Below, in pieces: positions 48,134-59,406 of a stretch of 64,000 bases of DNA. Within the stretch, counting starts at the first letter, position 1. Each line of letters opens with the position of its first letter. Location: positions 664,731,591 to 664,795,590 of the forward strand of contig OY856409.1 in the NCBI GenBank assembly GCA_963693085.1. The letters run 5' to 3'. Both the position numbers and the translations under genes were made by a program. The notes beneath the pieces are model-generated. The model was not told the DNA's origin. It saw only the letters and a program-made list of their open reading frames with translations, and did not search any database. Source of the stretch: Alisma plantago-aquatica (Eukaryota; Streptophyta; Magnoliopsida; Alismatales; Alismataceae).

Positions 48134-50764
48134 TGTGACAAACTCAATTTTCAGTATCCTCCAATTAAGGAAGGATGAAAAAATTGAGAATCATTACCTA
48201 AATTCCCAAGGATCCAAATTTAGAAAATAAAAAATAATAGAAAACAATTTTCATTAATTCAAATATTGTTTACAAGATTTTCCTCTAAGGAGCTACATGA
48301 AATTTTATCCATATAACTTTACATATGAGAAGAAGTAACTATGTGATCCTCCTTTACCTAGCTTTAATGCCTTCAGGTAATTTCATATGACTCATCATAT
48401 CTTGACATTTCCATCCATTGCATTTACCTAAAACATCATGAAACAAAGAACAAATCCACATACTGAAATATACTATATTGACGTAGGGTGCATGTAAAAG
48501 TGTGCAAGTATTATTATAACAACATATAATCAATCAATTACTTACAAATAATAACTGGTAATTTTGTTTCATATTGTAACCCATACTTGATATGCTATCT
48601 TAAGTGTGACCACTATCCCTCCAGGGTTCATGTGCATCACCCCTCGATGCATGTCATCCTAGGGTTCAAAATATGATGTCTTTATTTATATGATACTCAT
48701 AGTGGCATTATAGTTGAACAAAATGTAAATAAACAACCAACATTTTATTTTAATAATCTTTGAGAAATACTCAGCAAACCTTAGAAATTGATATTGTGGG
48801 AAGTCATAATCGTAACCACATACCTCTTGTAGAACTATGTAGATCTTGTAGTCATGCTTGAATCATATTATCTTATCAAGTAGGCAAATCAAGCAATCAA
48901 CATTTAATATGCATGTGTGTAAATCCTAAAGTGTCACCATCACATTAGTAAAATTAAAACCCTATTTGGGTCCTAATATACGGTTTAGGGCTATCTATTA
49001 TTTAGGATATAGAATAAGGTTACAAACTCTAATTCTCTTGCACAATTCTTTATTAAAGTTAAAATCCACATTAGACATCATGTGTAACCATAATTACTAT
49101 ATCCAACACACCCCTTCATTATGATCACTTAGATCCAATTATGTTCATTAACAACATAGCAAGTTATGACCTTTAACCCTAATTCTTTATATGCATGGTT
49201 ATTCACTTTAGATACCCTAATTACCATCATTATGATCATGATCATCTTAGATTCCCACAATGTCTAAAAATATTAGATTCACACAAAAGAAAGGCTTTTA
49301 GTACCCAAATCTACAATTTTGAATTCGAGCGTCAATAGAGGTCCCCAGACGGAGATGGTTAGTAGGAGGAAGAGGAAGGTTTCTAGTCATTAGCTACAAA
49401 CTTAGAGGTTGGAGTCCTCTAGATCACAGGCGATGGTGAAGACTCCAGGGGGGGGGATACACCTTCTATTGATCTTCAAGACACTCAGACTTGACCTGCT
49501 AGGGAGATGACAATACATACCGCTGTGGCAATAAGGATGTTGCCAAAACACTGAGGTGGGGTTCAGGATGAAGGGTTTCCATTGGCTTCTACTAGGTCTA
49601 GAGGGGTTTGGAACTCTATTTTGAAGGAGATGGAAGAACCCCTCATAAGATCTATGCAACCCTAACAATCTAGAAGGAGGAATATGATGAAGATAGAAGA
49701 GGAAGGAGTACCATGATAATGATGAAAATCCCCCTCCATATATAAATATACTGACTTCACAAAAACCTTCTTTTATCCATATATATATATTTATATATAT
49801 ATATATATACCTTTCTACACGTTACTCTTCTCTCTCTTTTCCTTGGCCTACAAGGAAGATCACATACTATGATAACTTGCCAATTCTATTATTCATTTAC
49901 CACATACACACGAGTCCAAAGCACCAATTTTTACTTTCCCCATACTAATCCTTTTCTCTCTCACAATTATGACAAAGCCCATGGGACAATAGTGTGTGGT
50001 TGTCAAAAAGGATAATCTTTAATAGATTCCCAACATAACAACACATGTATCCATAATATATTACCAACTTTTACAACAAAACCATAAGGTAAAGCATGAA
50101 TCTATATGGTGCATATTTGATAATCTAATCGTTAAATTATTTCCCAATTCTTCAGGATTTGAAGTCTTGGTTATACTTTCTCTTTCTCTTCAATATGTTC
50201 CTTAAACTATAGAAATTTAATAATATTTTTCTCGAATCACATCTAATTTTGTAAGACTTATAGGGATCTTTTTTACATACAAAACTTTCTCTTTGAATAT
50301 TCCATTAAAACAATTACCATTATCACATGTAGCATCCCTATCCTCCCACTTTCAGGTTCTTTCCTCTTTTTCTTATTATTTTTTAGTATACTAAAAGTCA
50401 GGACAACATAACATCATTTGATGTCTCAAATCTTATGTTTCCATTCATGGTTAGATAATCATTCAATTAATTAACTAAATCACCATATATCTTATTTTCT
50501 TTTAGAAACGTGCCCATTAACTCATATGTATATTCTCCCACAATTCATAAATTCATTACTATTTATTTATGCACACAATCTCTTATTTCTTTGTCTTGTT
50601 CCACAATAACCTATTTGCAAAGTAAATAGTCTGATGAGCCTTTACATGGGCCATGGGTTACGCCCATGCCAAAAATATGACTTTATTCCATTAATAATTT
50701 AATTTGGGAAATTACTTATCAATTCAAGGTTTACATAGTTGGACCAAAATTTGAGGATATTACA
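48134..50764 (-). repeat. 3' LTR of the chromovirus derivative (2631 bp)
   Basis: Starts TGTGACAAACTC, ends GATATTACA on the plus strand. It aligns with 53296-57128 over most of its length, for example CCTCTAAGGAG and the block around 50150-50700. A TA-rich tract is at 49780-49808. Confidence 0.9.
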
Positions 50765-51889
50765 TTCACCCCTCCTTGAAAGGAATTTTGTCCCCAAAAT
50801 TCACACATGGTAAGGTTAAGGTGAAAGTTCATTCACTTTAGCTTTAAATGTTAGGGTTAGAAACTATAGTTAGATATCTCTCACGTGTTTTATTGCTATG
50901 CAAATTCCACACAGTATTTCCACCTAGGTTTTCAACCTATTATTCATTTATTTCCACATAAGGGTGAGGTAACACCTCAAACCATAGATCATGTGATTGA
51001 ACAAAACTTTAGGTATTCATTCTCATACGTCAATTTTAGGCATAATATGTGTCTACCCATTCTCTCTCATTCATAATAAGATGATATATGTATTTGACTG
51101 CAGTTCAAATACAAAGTTCATCCGATTCCAAGTGCAGAGATGGTGTATCCACATGTTATCTTAAAATTCATATTGTAGGTTGAATCACACTCATCAAGAC
51201 TCCAAACCATAATCACTTTATATTTCATGAAGCCAAGTGCCTTTATCACTCTTAAGTTAGTGCATGACTTCCTTTATGATTTCATCATTACATGTTTTCT
51301 TGTATTCACTAATATTTACACCTCATGTCTCATTAGCCTTAGTCAATTCCTCAAGGTCACTAGGGTTACAGGTACCTTTGAAGTGATCTCCTCATGGCCT
51401 TGTGGGCCTTATGCACTTAGGGATTGCCTCTCACATTTACCCATTGGGCCTCATGAACTTATGAAGGTGGTCAATCTCCTGACCCATGGGCCTCGGGAAA
51501 ACTTGGATGGCTATCTTCTAACCCTATGGTCTTATACATTTAGGGTATGATCACTTCCTAACCTCATAGGTTTTATGTACCTCTAAACATCCCTACTTTA
51601 CCTGAGGATTGACATACAACTCTACCCTGCCTAGTTTTCATTAGAATATCACAACTGATCACATTATTTTCTTATGTAATTCTTTAACCCAAATTTTCTA
51701 TATCTCTTGGGGCACACATTTTTCACCTTACGTCCCTGCATTGGGCTCTTGGTGACCTTCCCTTCATGGTCTTGGTCTTTCATGGTGGTCTTCCTTTCCT
51801 GGCTTGACCTAATACTGACCTTCCTCTCCCGGTTTGACCTATTACCGACTTTCCTCTCCTGACTTGGTCATTAGTCATTCCAATTACTC

Positions 51890-52230
51890 CCTCTCATATT
51901 GGCCTTCCTTTCTCGACTTGGCCTATTGGTGAACTTCATATCCCAGCTTGATTACTAGTCATTGCAATGACTTCTTATATCAGCCTTCCTTTCTTGGATT
52001 GGCCTATTGGTGACCTACCTATCTTGGCTTAGTCACTAGTCATTGTAATGAATTGCTCTTACATTAGCCTTCCTTTCCCAGCTTGGCATATTGGTGATCT
52101 TCCTATCCTAGTTTGATCGTTAGTCATTACAATGAGTTTCCTTTTTATAGCGGCTTTCCTATCCGGGCTTGGCCTATTAGTGACCTTCCTATCCCAACTT
52201 AGTCACATACCTTTTAGTCACTTCCTTAGT
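51890..52230. repeat. Degenerate tandem repeat, ~83-bp unit, four copies
   Basis: GGCCTTCCTTTC ... GGCCTATTGGTGA ... CTAGTCATTGCAATGA recurs near 51897, 51978, 52063 and 52146. Shorter CTTGGTC/CTTGACC pieces precede it from 51770. Confidence 0.8.
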
Positions 52231-52743
52231 GACTTTCCTTGTATCCCCCAGAGATGGCATACTTTGGTTCAAAGAATGTATGTGCTTTCATATTTTATAT
52301 ACTTAATGCTTCACACTTTAGGTGACATTCAAAGTTACCTCAATCTTTAAGATGATTTATGATCTCACCCATCTAGGGAATGTCCTAACCTAGGGTACGT
52401 TCTTGACTCATAGGAGGAGGGTAGGCTTTCTAGCAACAACCTGACCCTACAAGTTTAGGGTTTTCCACCCCCATATGTCTTTTTCCCACTCTTGGGTTGA
52501 CCCACCCCAGGTTGGGACACCAACACTAAAAGTTGATTATGGGTTTCATATTTTCATTTTATGTAACAAATAGTTCCTTATGTTTCTTAAAACCCTTTAC
52601 ATGAATGCCTTGATCCACATACATGTGTGCATGGGATATTGGATTACCTAAACTCGGTTTGGATTTTCTTAATTCCCTTCAGCCTAATTAGGGTTCATAT
52701 GGGAAGGGTTATTCTATCACCTACACTATTCCCATTTCCTAGG

Positions 52744-52769
52744 ATTAGGGTTTAGGGTTCGGGTTAGGG
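52744..52769 (+). repeat. Short telomere-like stretch
   Basis: ATTAGGGTTTAGGG followed by TTCGGGTTAGGG resembles the plant telomere repeat TTTAGGG but is degenerate and only about 26 bp long. Confidence 0.5.
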
Positions 52770-55731
52770 ACTACCCCTTTACCTTAGGGTCTTATGATTC
52801 ACTTGACTCACTAAGGGTTTTTCTAAACCAACCCTAACTCCATGTAGTGTGTCCTCTTGCAAGGAAAAACCAATATAACTATTTTCTTTATTTTATCATT
52901 ATTTTCAAATTACATGTATATTAATTGGTTGAGGATGCATTGATCCTAAATCTTCTCAAAATAACTAACTTGAGATGAGGAGAGAAGTATCTTTTAGGGT
53001 TTATTAAGCAAGAGGATGAGGAATGGATGAAATTTGAGATGAGAAGACTTTGAGGAAACATTTTTTTAGGTAAACTCAAGGTTCTATCCAGACAAATATC
53101 ACTATGGCTAAAAGAATCCTCTCATACTAACAGAATGGAGCAGAGGAAAATATTTCTAGACCCCAAAACCATGAACCCTTCTAGACACCATTACCATCAG
53201 GTCATGCCTTAACAATTCTCCTTAGATTTCTATAGATTACATGGAATTATAAACAATTTAATATTATTTGAAAAATTCATGGCTCTAATACCAAATGTAA
53301 CAACCTCACTTTTCAATATCCCCCAATTAAGGAAGGACTCAAAAAGTTGAGAATCATTACCTAAAATTCCCAAGGATCCTGATTTAGCAAATAAAAAATA
53401 ATAGCAAAAAATTTTCAATAATTCAAATATTGCTTACAAGATGCTCCTCTAAGGAGTTACATGAAATTTGTCAATAGAACTGTACATATGAGAAGAAGTA
53501 TCTATCTAATCATCCTTTACTTAGCTTTAATACCTTTAGGTAATTTCATCTAATTCACCATATCTTGACATCTTCATTTATTGCATTTACCTAAAATAGC
53601 GTAAAACAAAGAACATATTAACATATCAAAATATATTGTGTACGTAGGATGCATACAAAAGTGTGTAAGAATTATAACAACATACAATCAATCAATTACT
53701 TGAAAATAAGAACTGACAATTTCATTCCATATTCTAACCCATACTTGATGAGCTATCTTGGGTGTGACCATTGTCCCTCTAGTCGCCTTATATTTGAATA
53801 TAATGTAAATAAACAACCAACAAATTCTTTAAACAATTGAGAAACACTCAGAAAACCTCAGCAATCAATATTGCAGGTAGTTATAATCATAGCCACGAAC
53901 CTCTTGTCGAACCATGCAGATCTTGCAGTCATACTTTAAGTATATTATCCAATCAAGCAGGCAAATCAAGCAATCAACATCTAATCTACATGTATGTAAA
54001 TCCTAAAGTGTCACCATCACATTAATCAGATTAAACCATACTCGGGTCCTAATCTAGGGTTTAAGGTTGTCTTAGGTTTAGGTTATGGAATAAGGGTACA
54101 AACCCTAATTCTCTCATACAATTATTTATTAAATTTGTTAATCCACATTAGACATCATGTGTACCCCTAATTACTACATCCAACATGTCCCTTCATTATG
54201 ATCACTTAGTTTCAATTATGTTCATGAACAACATAACACGGTATGACTTTTAACCCTAATTCTTCATATGGATAGTTATTGAATTTAGATACCCTAATTA
54301 TCATCATTATGATCATGATCATCTTAGATTCTCATTATATCCAACAATATCATATAACAACACAACGAAAGGATTTTAATATTTTTGACATGTTAGTACC
54401 TAAATGTAGGATTTTGATGTGCTAACATCTTACAATCTTGTATCCAAAGTACTTTTATAATAGGAAGAATAATTAATATTCAATTACATTTCATTTGTGT
54501 TTCTCTCATTCTCCCTATCATTTTGATATATAATTTTGTTATTTTTGGACAATCCTAGTATTTTCCATGAATTGAAAAAAAGAACACTTATACCTCAATG
54601 TGATGCCATGTGGTGACCTGGTATTGGTTATCCAGAGAAACTAGTGTCACTTAGTTAAGTTGGTCCCAAATTAGGGAATTAGTTTTCCTCTGAACCGGTC
54701 AATTTCCATGTTGCACATGCAGGGTTGCCTTTCCTAGCCCATCCCTCCTGAACGCACATCGTCTCTACCGCTCATGATGTCATCACAAGGAGGTGCTCAG
54801 ATGAAGTATGGGTTGTGATCCTTGATCTATAAGAGGTCTGCACATTCCCGAGTCTTCCTCTTTGTGTCATCACAGCTTCAACAGTCCCCAATGGAGATCA
54901 ACATTGAGTGTGAATGGAGATATATGGCTGACGGTGGTTAGTAAGAGGAAGATGAATGTTGTTGGTCTTTAGATACAAACTCAAAGGTTGTAGTCCTCCA
55001 AATCACAGGAGATGGTAAAGACTTCAATGGGGGGAAGGGAAGATTGCACCTTCTCTTGCTCTTCAAGACACTCTGACCCAACATGTGAGGGAGATGACGA
55101 CACAGACCGCCTTGGCAACAAGGTCCTCACCAAAACACAGGATCGGGGTTCAGGCCAAATCATCTATAGTGTCTTCTACATCCAGAGGGGTTTGGATCTC
55201 TCTTTTATAAAGTGATGATGGAACCCATAATAAGATCTATGCAACTCTAAAATCAATAAGGAGGAAGATGATGAATATAGAAGAGGAAGGAGTCCCATGA
55301 GAAAGATGGAACCCCCCCATCTATAAATATATTGACTTCACACAAACCTTCATGTATATATACCTTCAATCACGTTACTCTTCTCTCGCTTTTTCTTGGC
55401 CTACAAGGAATATCCCATACACTAATAAATTTCCAATTCTATTATTCCTTTTCCACATACACATGAGTCCAAAGTACCCCTTTTTTGCTTTCCCATATTA
55501 ATCCTTTTCTCTCTCACAGTTATGATAAAGCCCATGGACAAAAGTGCATGGTTGTCAAAAAGGATAATCGTCAATAGGTTCCCTACATAGAGACACATAT
55601 CTTTATTATTTATTATCAACTTTTACACCAAAACTAGAAGGGAAATCATTCATCTATATGGCGCATATTGGATAATCTAATTGTCAAATTGTTTTCCAAT
55701 TCTTGAGGATTTGACGTCTTGGTTATCTTTT

Positions 55732-56517
55732 TTTTCTTTTTTTTTCTTCGGGGACTTATTCATCCTGCTCCCGGACCAGGCCAACGGTAGGGTTCTCGTC
55801 GTTTACAATAGCCCCAGATTCATTACCCCAAACAGCAGAGGCAAAGTCTGGGCATGAATCCCAACTATATTGTGGCCTACTCTCAAGCGAAGCCCATCTA
55901 GCTAGCTTATCCGCAAGCTTGTTGGCCGTTCTTGGTATGAATGATAGCACCATGTTCCGCTTTTTCCTCAGCTCCTTTCTGATTGCCGATTCAGCTGTCT
56001 GAACCTGGGAATAGCACCCTGCTCAGAGTTCACTGCTTGACAGGCTACCTTGCTATCCGATTCAATGATCACAGGTTCCATAACGCCGTGCATGACTTTA
56101 ACATCTTCATAGATGGCCATTAGCTCCACTTCTAGAACATCCAACGATTCTTTACAGATGGTACCTCCCTTAATCCAGCTCCCGCTATGATCTCGGACGA
56201 CATAGCTTATAGTTGCTCTCTTCCTCTTCATCCTTACTGATCCATCGACATTAATCTTGATCATGTGAGCTGGTGGTCTTGTCCACTGAACCTCCGCTGA
56301 TTCCCTGACTCCTTGTGACACACTTGATGCACCAAAGGCTCCTTGAGCAAGGCGGACCTGTAACTCAATCAACCGGCCTGCCTGCTGTGGATTTATCCTG
56401 CTGTTCTCAAAAATAAATTGGTTCCTCCATATCCATAGGAAGTGCACCGTAGTAGCAAACCAGACCGACCGGCTTCCCTCCTGTGTATCTCCCTTCAAGT
56501 TACTAGTTATCCGGGAC
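55732..56517 (-). mobile_element. 5'-truncated LINE insertion, 3' end with RNase H
   Basis: A T-rich tract (55728-55748) marks the 3' poly-A end on the minus strand. GTCTTGGTTATCTTTT flanks both sides (55716-55731 and 56523-56538); allowing one mismatch, the duplication extends to about 21 bp. The other LTR of the host element has the uninterrupted site near 50161-50185. Only the last ~0.8 kb of the LINE is present, as expected from incomplete reverse transcription. Confidence 0.93.
55756..56498 (-). pseudogene. LINE RNase H domain (RVT_3-type), one frameshift
   Basis: Reading from 56498: F-L-W-I-W-R-N-Q-F-I-F, the usual linker before RNase H, then I-K-I-N-V-D-G-S-V (first Asp), L-E-V-E-L-M-A-I (Glu), I-I-E-S-D-S-K-V-A (Asp). 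A shift near 55970 leads to F-I-P-R-T-A-N-K-L-A-D-K-L-A-R (last Asp) and the end at 55756. All four acidic residues are kept, unlike in the LINE at 33996-40132, whose third one is Tyr. Typical C-terminal domain of plant L1-type ORF2, removing RNA from RNA-DNA hybrids. Truncated and shifted, so inactive. Confidence 0.88.
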
Positions 56518-57266
56518 TTGAGGTCTTGGTTATCTTTTCTCTTTCTTTAATATATTCTTTAAATCAATTATAGGCATCCATTAATATTTTTTCCAAATTA
56601 TATCTAATTTTTTTGGATTTATATGAATGTATTTTATATACAAAACTTGCTCTTTTGAACATTTCATTAAAACAATTACCATTATCTCAAGTAATATCCT
56701 TTTCCTCCCAGTTTCTAGAACTCTCCTCTTTTCTTTATTATATTTGAGTATACGAAAAGTCAGGACAAGATAACATCATTTGATGTCTCAAATCTTATGT
56801 TGTCATTCATGGTTAAATAATTATCCCATTAATTATCTAAAACACCACATATCTTATTTTCTTTTGGAAACATGCCCATTATCTTATATTTATATTATCC
56901 CAAAATTTATAAAGTCATTACTATTTATTTATGCACAAAACCTCTTATTTCTTTGTCTTGTGCCACAAGAATCTATTTGCAAAGCAAATAGTCTTATAGG
57001 AATTTATATGGGCCATGGGTTACACCCATGCCACAAAATGACTTTATTACTCTATTAATAAATAAATTTGGAAAATGACTTATCAATTCAAGCTTTACAT
57101 AATAGGACCAAAATCTGAGGTTTTTACAACTCTAAGTTGAGCATGCTTAACTATGCAGTTGTTAGTGACGAAATCTCCAAAAAGGAGGTGCACCTTGGTG
57201 ATATGGGTAGTCTAATTATTCTTTTTAAGATCATTTATCTGAGGCCTTAAATCCTGGGATGTTACA

Positions 57267-57445
57267 CAAATAGTATGAGTACTTGTTGGTTGTGGCAAGG
57301 AGTCAAAAGAGGAATTAATTTGTGATGTAAACAAGAAATACTTTTTTGTACTTCTTGAACCACACATCATTCATGCTACCAGAAATAGGCTGAAACTATC
57401 TGCAATAATTATCACTCTAACCTAATCTGAGCCTCCACTTTAAAT
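57267..57445. repeat. Tandem array, right part after the nested insertion
   Basis: AATAGTATGAGTACTTG, TTGGTTGTGGCAAG and the CCTAATCTGAGCCTCCA block follow in the same order as in the units at 23300-26032. They continue the unit that was cut at 26032. Confidence 0.75.
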
Positions 57446-59401
57446 GATGAGTAATTATCCATTATATCATTTTGTACATTTTTTTGTTATGATGAATATT
57501 TGATTTACAATCCAGTTTTACTTTTGGGGGTATTGAATCATCATTTATCCTTCTATTCTGAGTACAGTTGACTTAGAAGGCATATCTCATATATTAAATT
57601 CTAACTTCTTAATCCTTTTTTCATGTTTAATGTGTATCTCTGATGGATTGAAATGAATGAGACTGTTCAACTAAGTGTTGGTAGGGAATTGGTATGTGAA
57701 CTTGGATATGGGTATTTTTAAAGTAAACCTAAAATTAGCTTTTGGATGTGGGATTGAATAATGAAGTTGCAATTATATTATTTGAGTGATGTTGAAATGA
57801 ATTAAGTGGTAACTATTTTCTAGGTATTCTATTTTAGAATTCAATTGTCTATTGGGGGATTATGCGAATGTTTTGTAGGTATTATGTTCTAGAATTTACA
57901 TGTACAATTAGAGTATTGTGGAAATATTTATAGATATTCATGTTTGAAATTAAATTGTTCCTCAATTAGATTGTTAGAATGTTAAATTGGTTTTTGAAAA
58001 TTAAATTATTAATTGGAATTAATTTAACTGTAGTTTTGCATTTAGTTTATTCTATTGGATAACTATTTTTTTTCAAAATTAATAGGAACAAAATCCCTTT
58101 TATTTATTAGTCAAATTATGTATCTTCTCGTCATGGTGTTCAAGAAGAAGTGTCTTTCAATATAGTGATTTAAATAAATACGAGAAATTATCCATTCAAC
58201 TAGGTACCCGAACATGTACATCCTTGGGCTAAATGGCTTTGTAAACGTCCTTGTCTCTAGAGATATATTTGGGCATGGCTAAAAAGTGTCATAATAAGCT
58301 CCCCACACATGGTATTTTGCAATTAGGAGGTTTTCTTGATATTACCTTTTCTGTATCTTGATAATCTTTTTCCAAGCTGATAATGCATCTACTTCTCATA
58401 TTTCTTTTAACTGCACATATGTTATTGGTAATGTGATCTAGATTCATATCATATTTTCACACTTCCTAGTGTGATGATGATCTTATCTACTATAGTCCAC
58501 ATAGTCAGCATGATGATGTCATGGATGTCTTGTATTACTTGTGTAAGGAAAGGAACATTAGATTGTTCACGAATAAAATCTATCCTATGAAGATTTTGTA
58601 TGTTATAAGGAAAGAAATGAATTACTTCTTCCTTGATTCTTTTTATGTATAGATTTACAATTAATTTTTAGCTCTTGTTGCTTATCATTTCCCTCTATAC
58701 ACTCTTGTACTCACATTTCTTATTTTCCACAATAAATATGGGTACAACATGTACTAAAAAAAATGGATTATTCTACACGTAAAGATTAAATGGAAATCTA
58801 TATTTTAGTCTTCTATTTTTTTGATACTACTAAAAAAAATATAAAATAGTCTACAAATCCAAGCAAATTAACCTCTTAAAAAATATATTTTTGCTTCTTA
58901 TTTAACAAAACTATCGTGGAAAAGTATGTTATTCATGCAGAAAGTATATCACATTAGCTTTTTATATCACCTACATTATAGACTTTACCATATATCTTTA
59001 GTCTCTTCTAACCATCACATATGATTCCTTCACAACCATGTTTATAGATTGTGTAATATTTTTCCCGTCAGTTTGTTTGTGAAGAATTAATGTGTGTGAA
59101 ATGACACTCAATTAGGCAAACATATCATTGATATCTATTGCATTAGTTATGAATCGACACATCATCTTGGGTTTGTTGCAGTACACCTAGACATTGATTA
59201 TATCTAAATCCTATTCTCCTTTTTTACCACTTGTCTTAGGTGTATTTCCTAGTAGTGTTATATAACAAGTTAGAATGATTACTTATGGAGAAAACTAACT
59301 CCATTACATAAATCTATTAGATATTCTCCAATATGATAAATATTTTAAAATCTCTAAGAAATAATATTAAAAAAATGTGAAAAAAATTAAGGTTCATAGG
59401 G
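57446..59401. other. AT-rich spacer, nothing recognised
   Basis: No repeats shared with the rest of the window, no coding signal, no element ends found. Confidence 0.5.
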
Positions 59402-59406
59402 GAAAA

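Larger units (their letters stand above)
50765..53295 (-). other. Interior of the chromovirus derivative, mostly non-coding
   Basis: Only the C-terminal pol tail at the left edge is recognisable. It holds a degenerate tandem repeat (51890-52230) and a short telomere-like stretch (52744-52769). No gag or polymerase motif is visible. Confidence 0.75.
48134..57128 (-). mobile_element. Non-coding LTR element derived from a chromovirus (Tekay/Del-like), LARD-type
   Basis: LTRs are 48134-50764 and 53296-57128 (the latter enlarged by a LINE and other length differences), in element orientation starting TGTAA and ending with a GTTACA- or GTCACA-like terminus. The primer site TGGTATTAGAGCC is the complement of 53281-53293, and the purine tract adjoins 50764. 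On the minus strand at about 50810-50765 the peptide L-G-T-K-F-L-S-R-R-G-E-C can be read, the usual pol end of Tekay-type chromoviruses directly before the LTR. No other coding is found in the 2.5-kb interior. Flanks AATCC (48129-48133) and ACTCT (57129-57133) are each one change from ACTCC, which is what the homologous uninterrupted site shows. Confidence 0.85.
53296..57128 (-). repeat. 5' LTR of the chromovirus derivative, enlarged
   Basis: Homologous to 48134-50764, but 3833 bp long because of the truncated LINE (55732-56517) and about 500 bp at 54400-54900 that the other LTR lacks. The primer site adjoins its left end. Confidence 0.88.
26033..57266 (-). mobile_element. TRIM-like miniature LTR element, expanded by nested insertions
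   Basis: Two related ~285-bp terminal repeats, 26033-26313 and 47978-48133 plus 57134-57266, start TGTAA and the second ends GTTACA. They are separated by only about 230 bp of original internal sequence once later insertions are removed. The minus strand next to 47978 reads TGGTACAAGAGCC, two mismatches from the tRNA-Met primer site, which fixes orientation. The flanks AAAAT (26028-26032) and CAAAT (57267-57271) are a probable duplication with one change, and both sit inside the tandem array unit. There is no coding capacity. It must have used proteins of other elements. Confidence 0.75.
47978..57266 (-). repeat. Terminal repeat B of the TRIM-like element, split by a chromovirus derivative
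   Basis: Made of 47978-48133 and 57134-57266, which join to a sequence homologous to 26033-26313. The primer-site-like complement lies at 47963-47975. Ends GTTACA at 57266. Confidence 0.78.

Noticed and set aside
52744..52769. Interstitial telomere
   Set aside because: Only about four degenerate TTTAGGG-like units inside an LTR element; the flanks also contain TAGGGTT words by composition.
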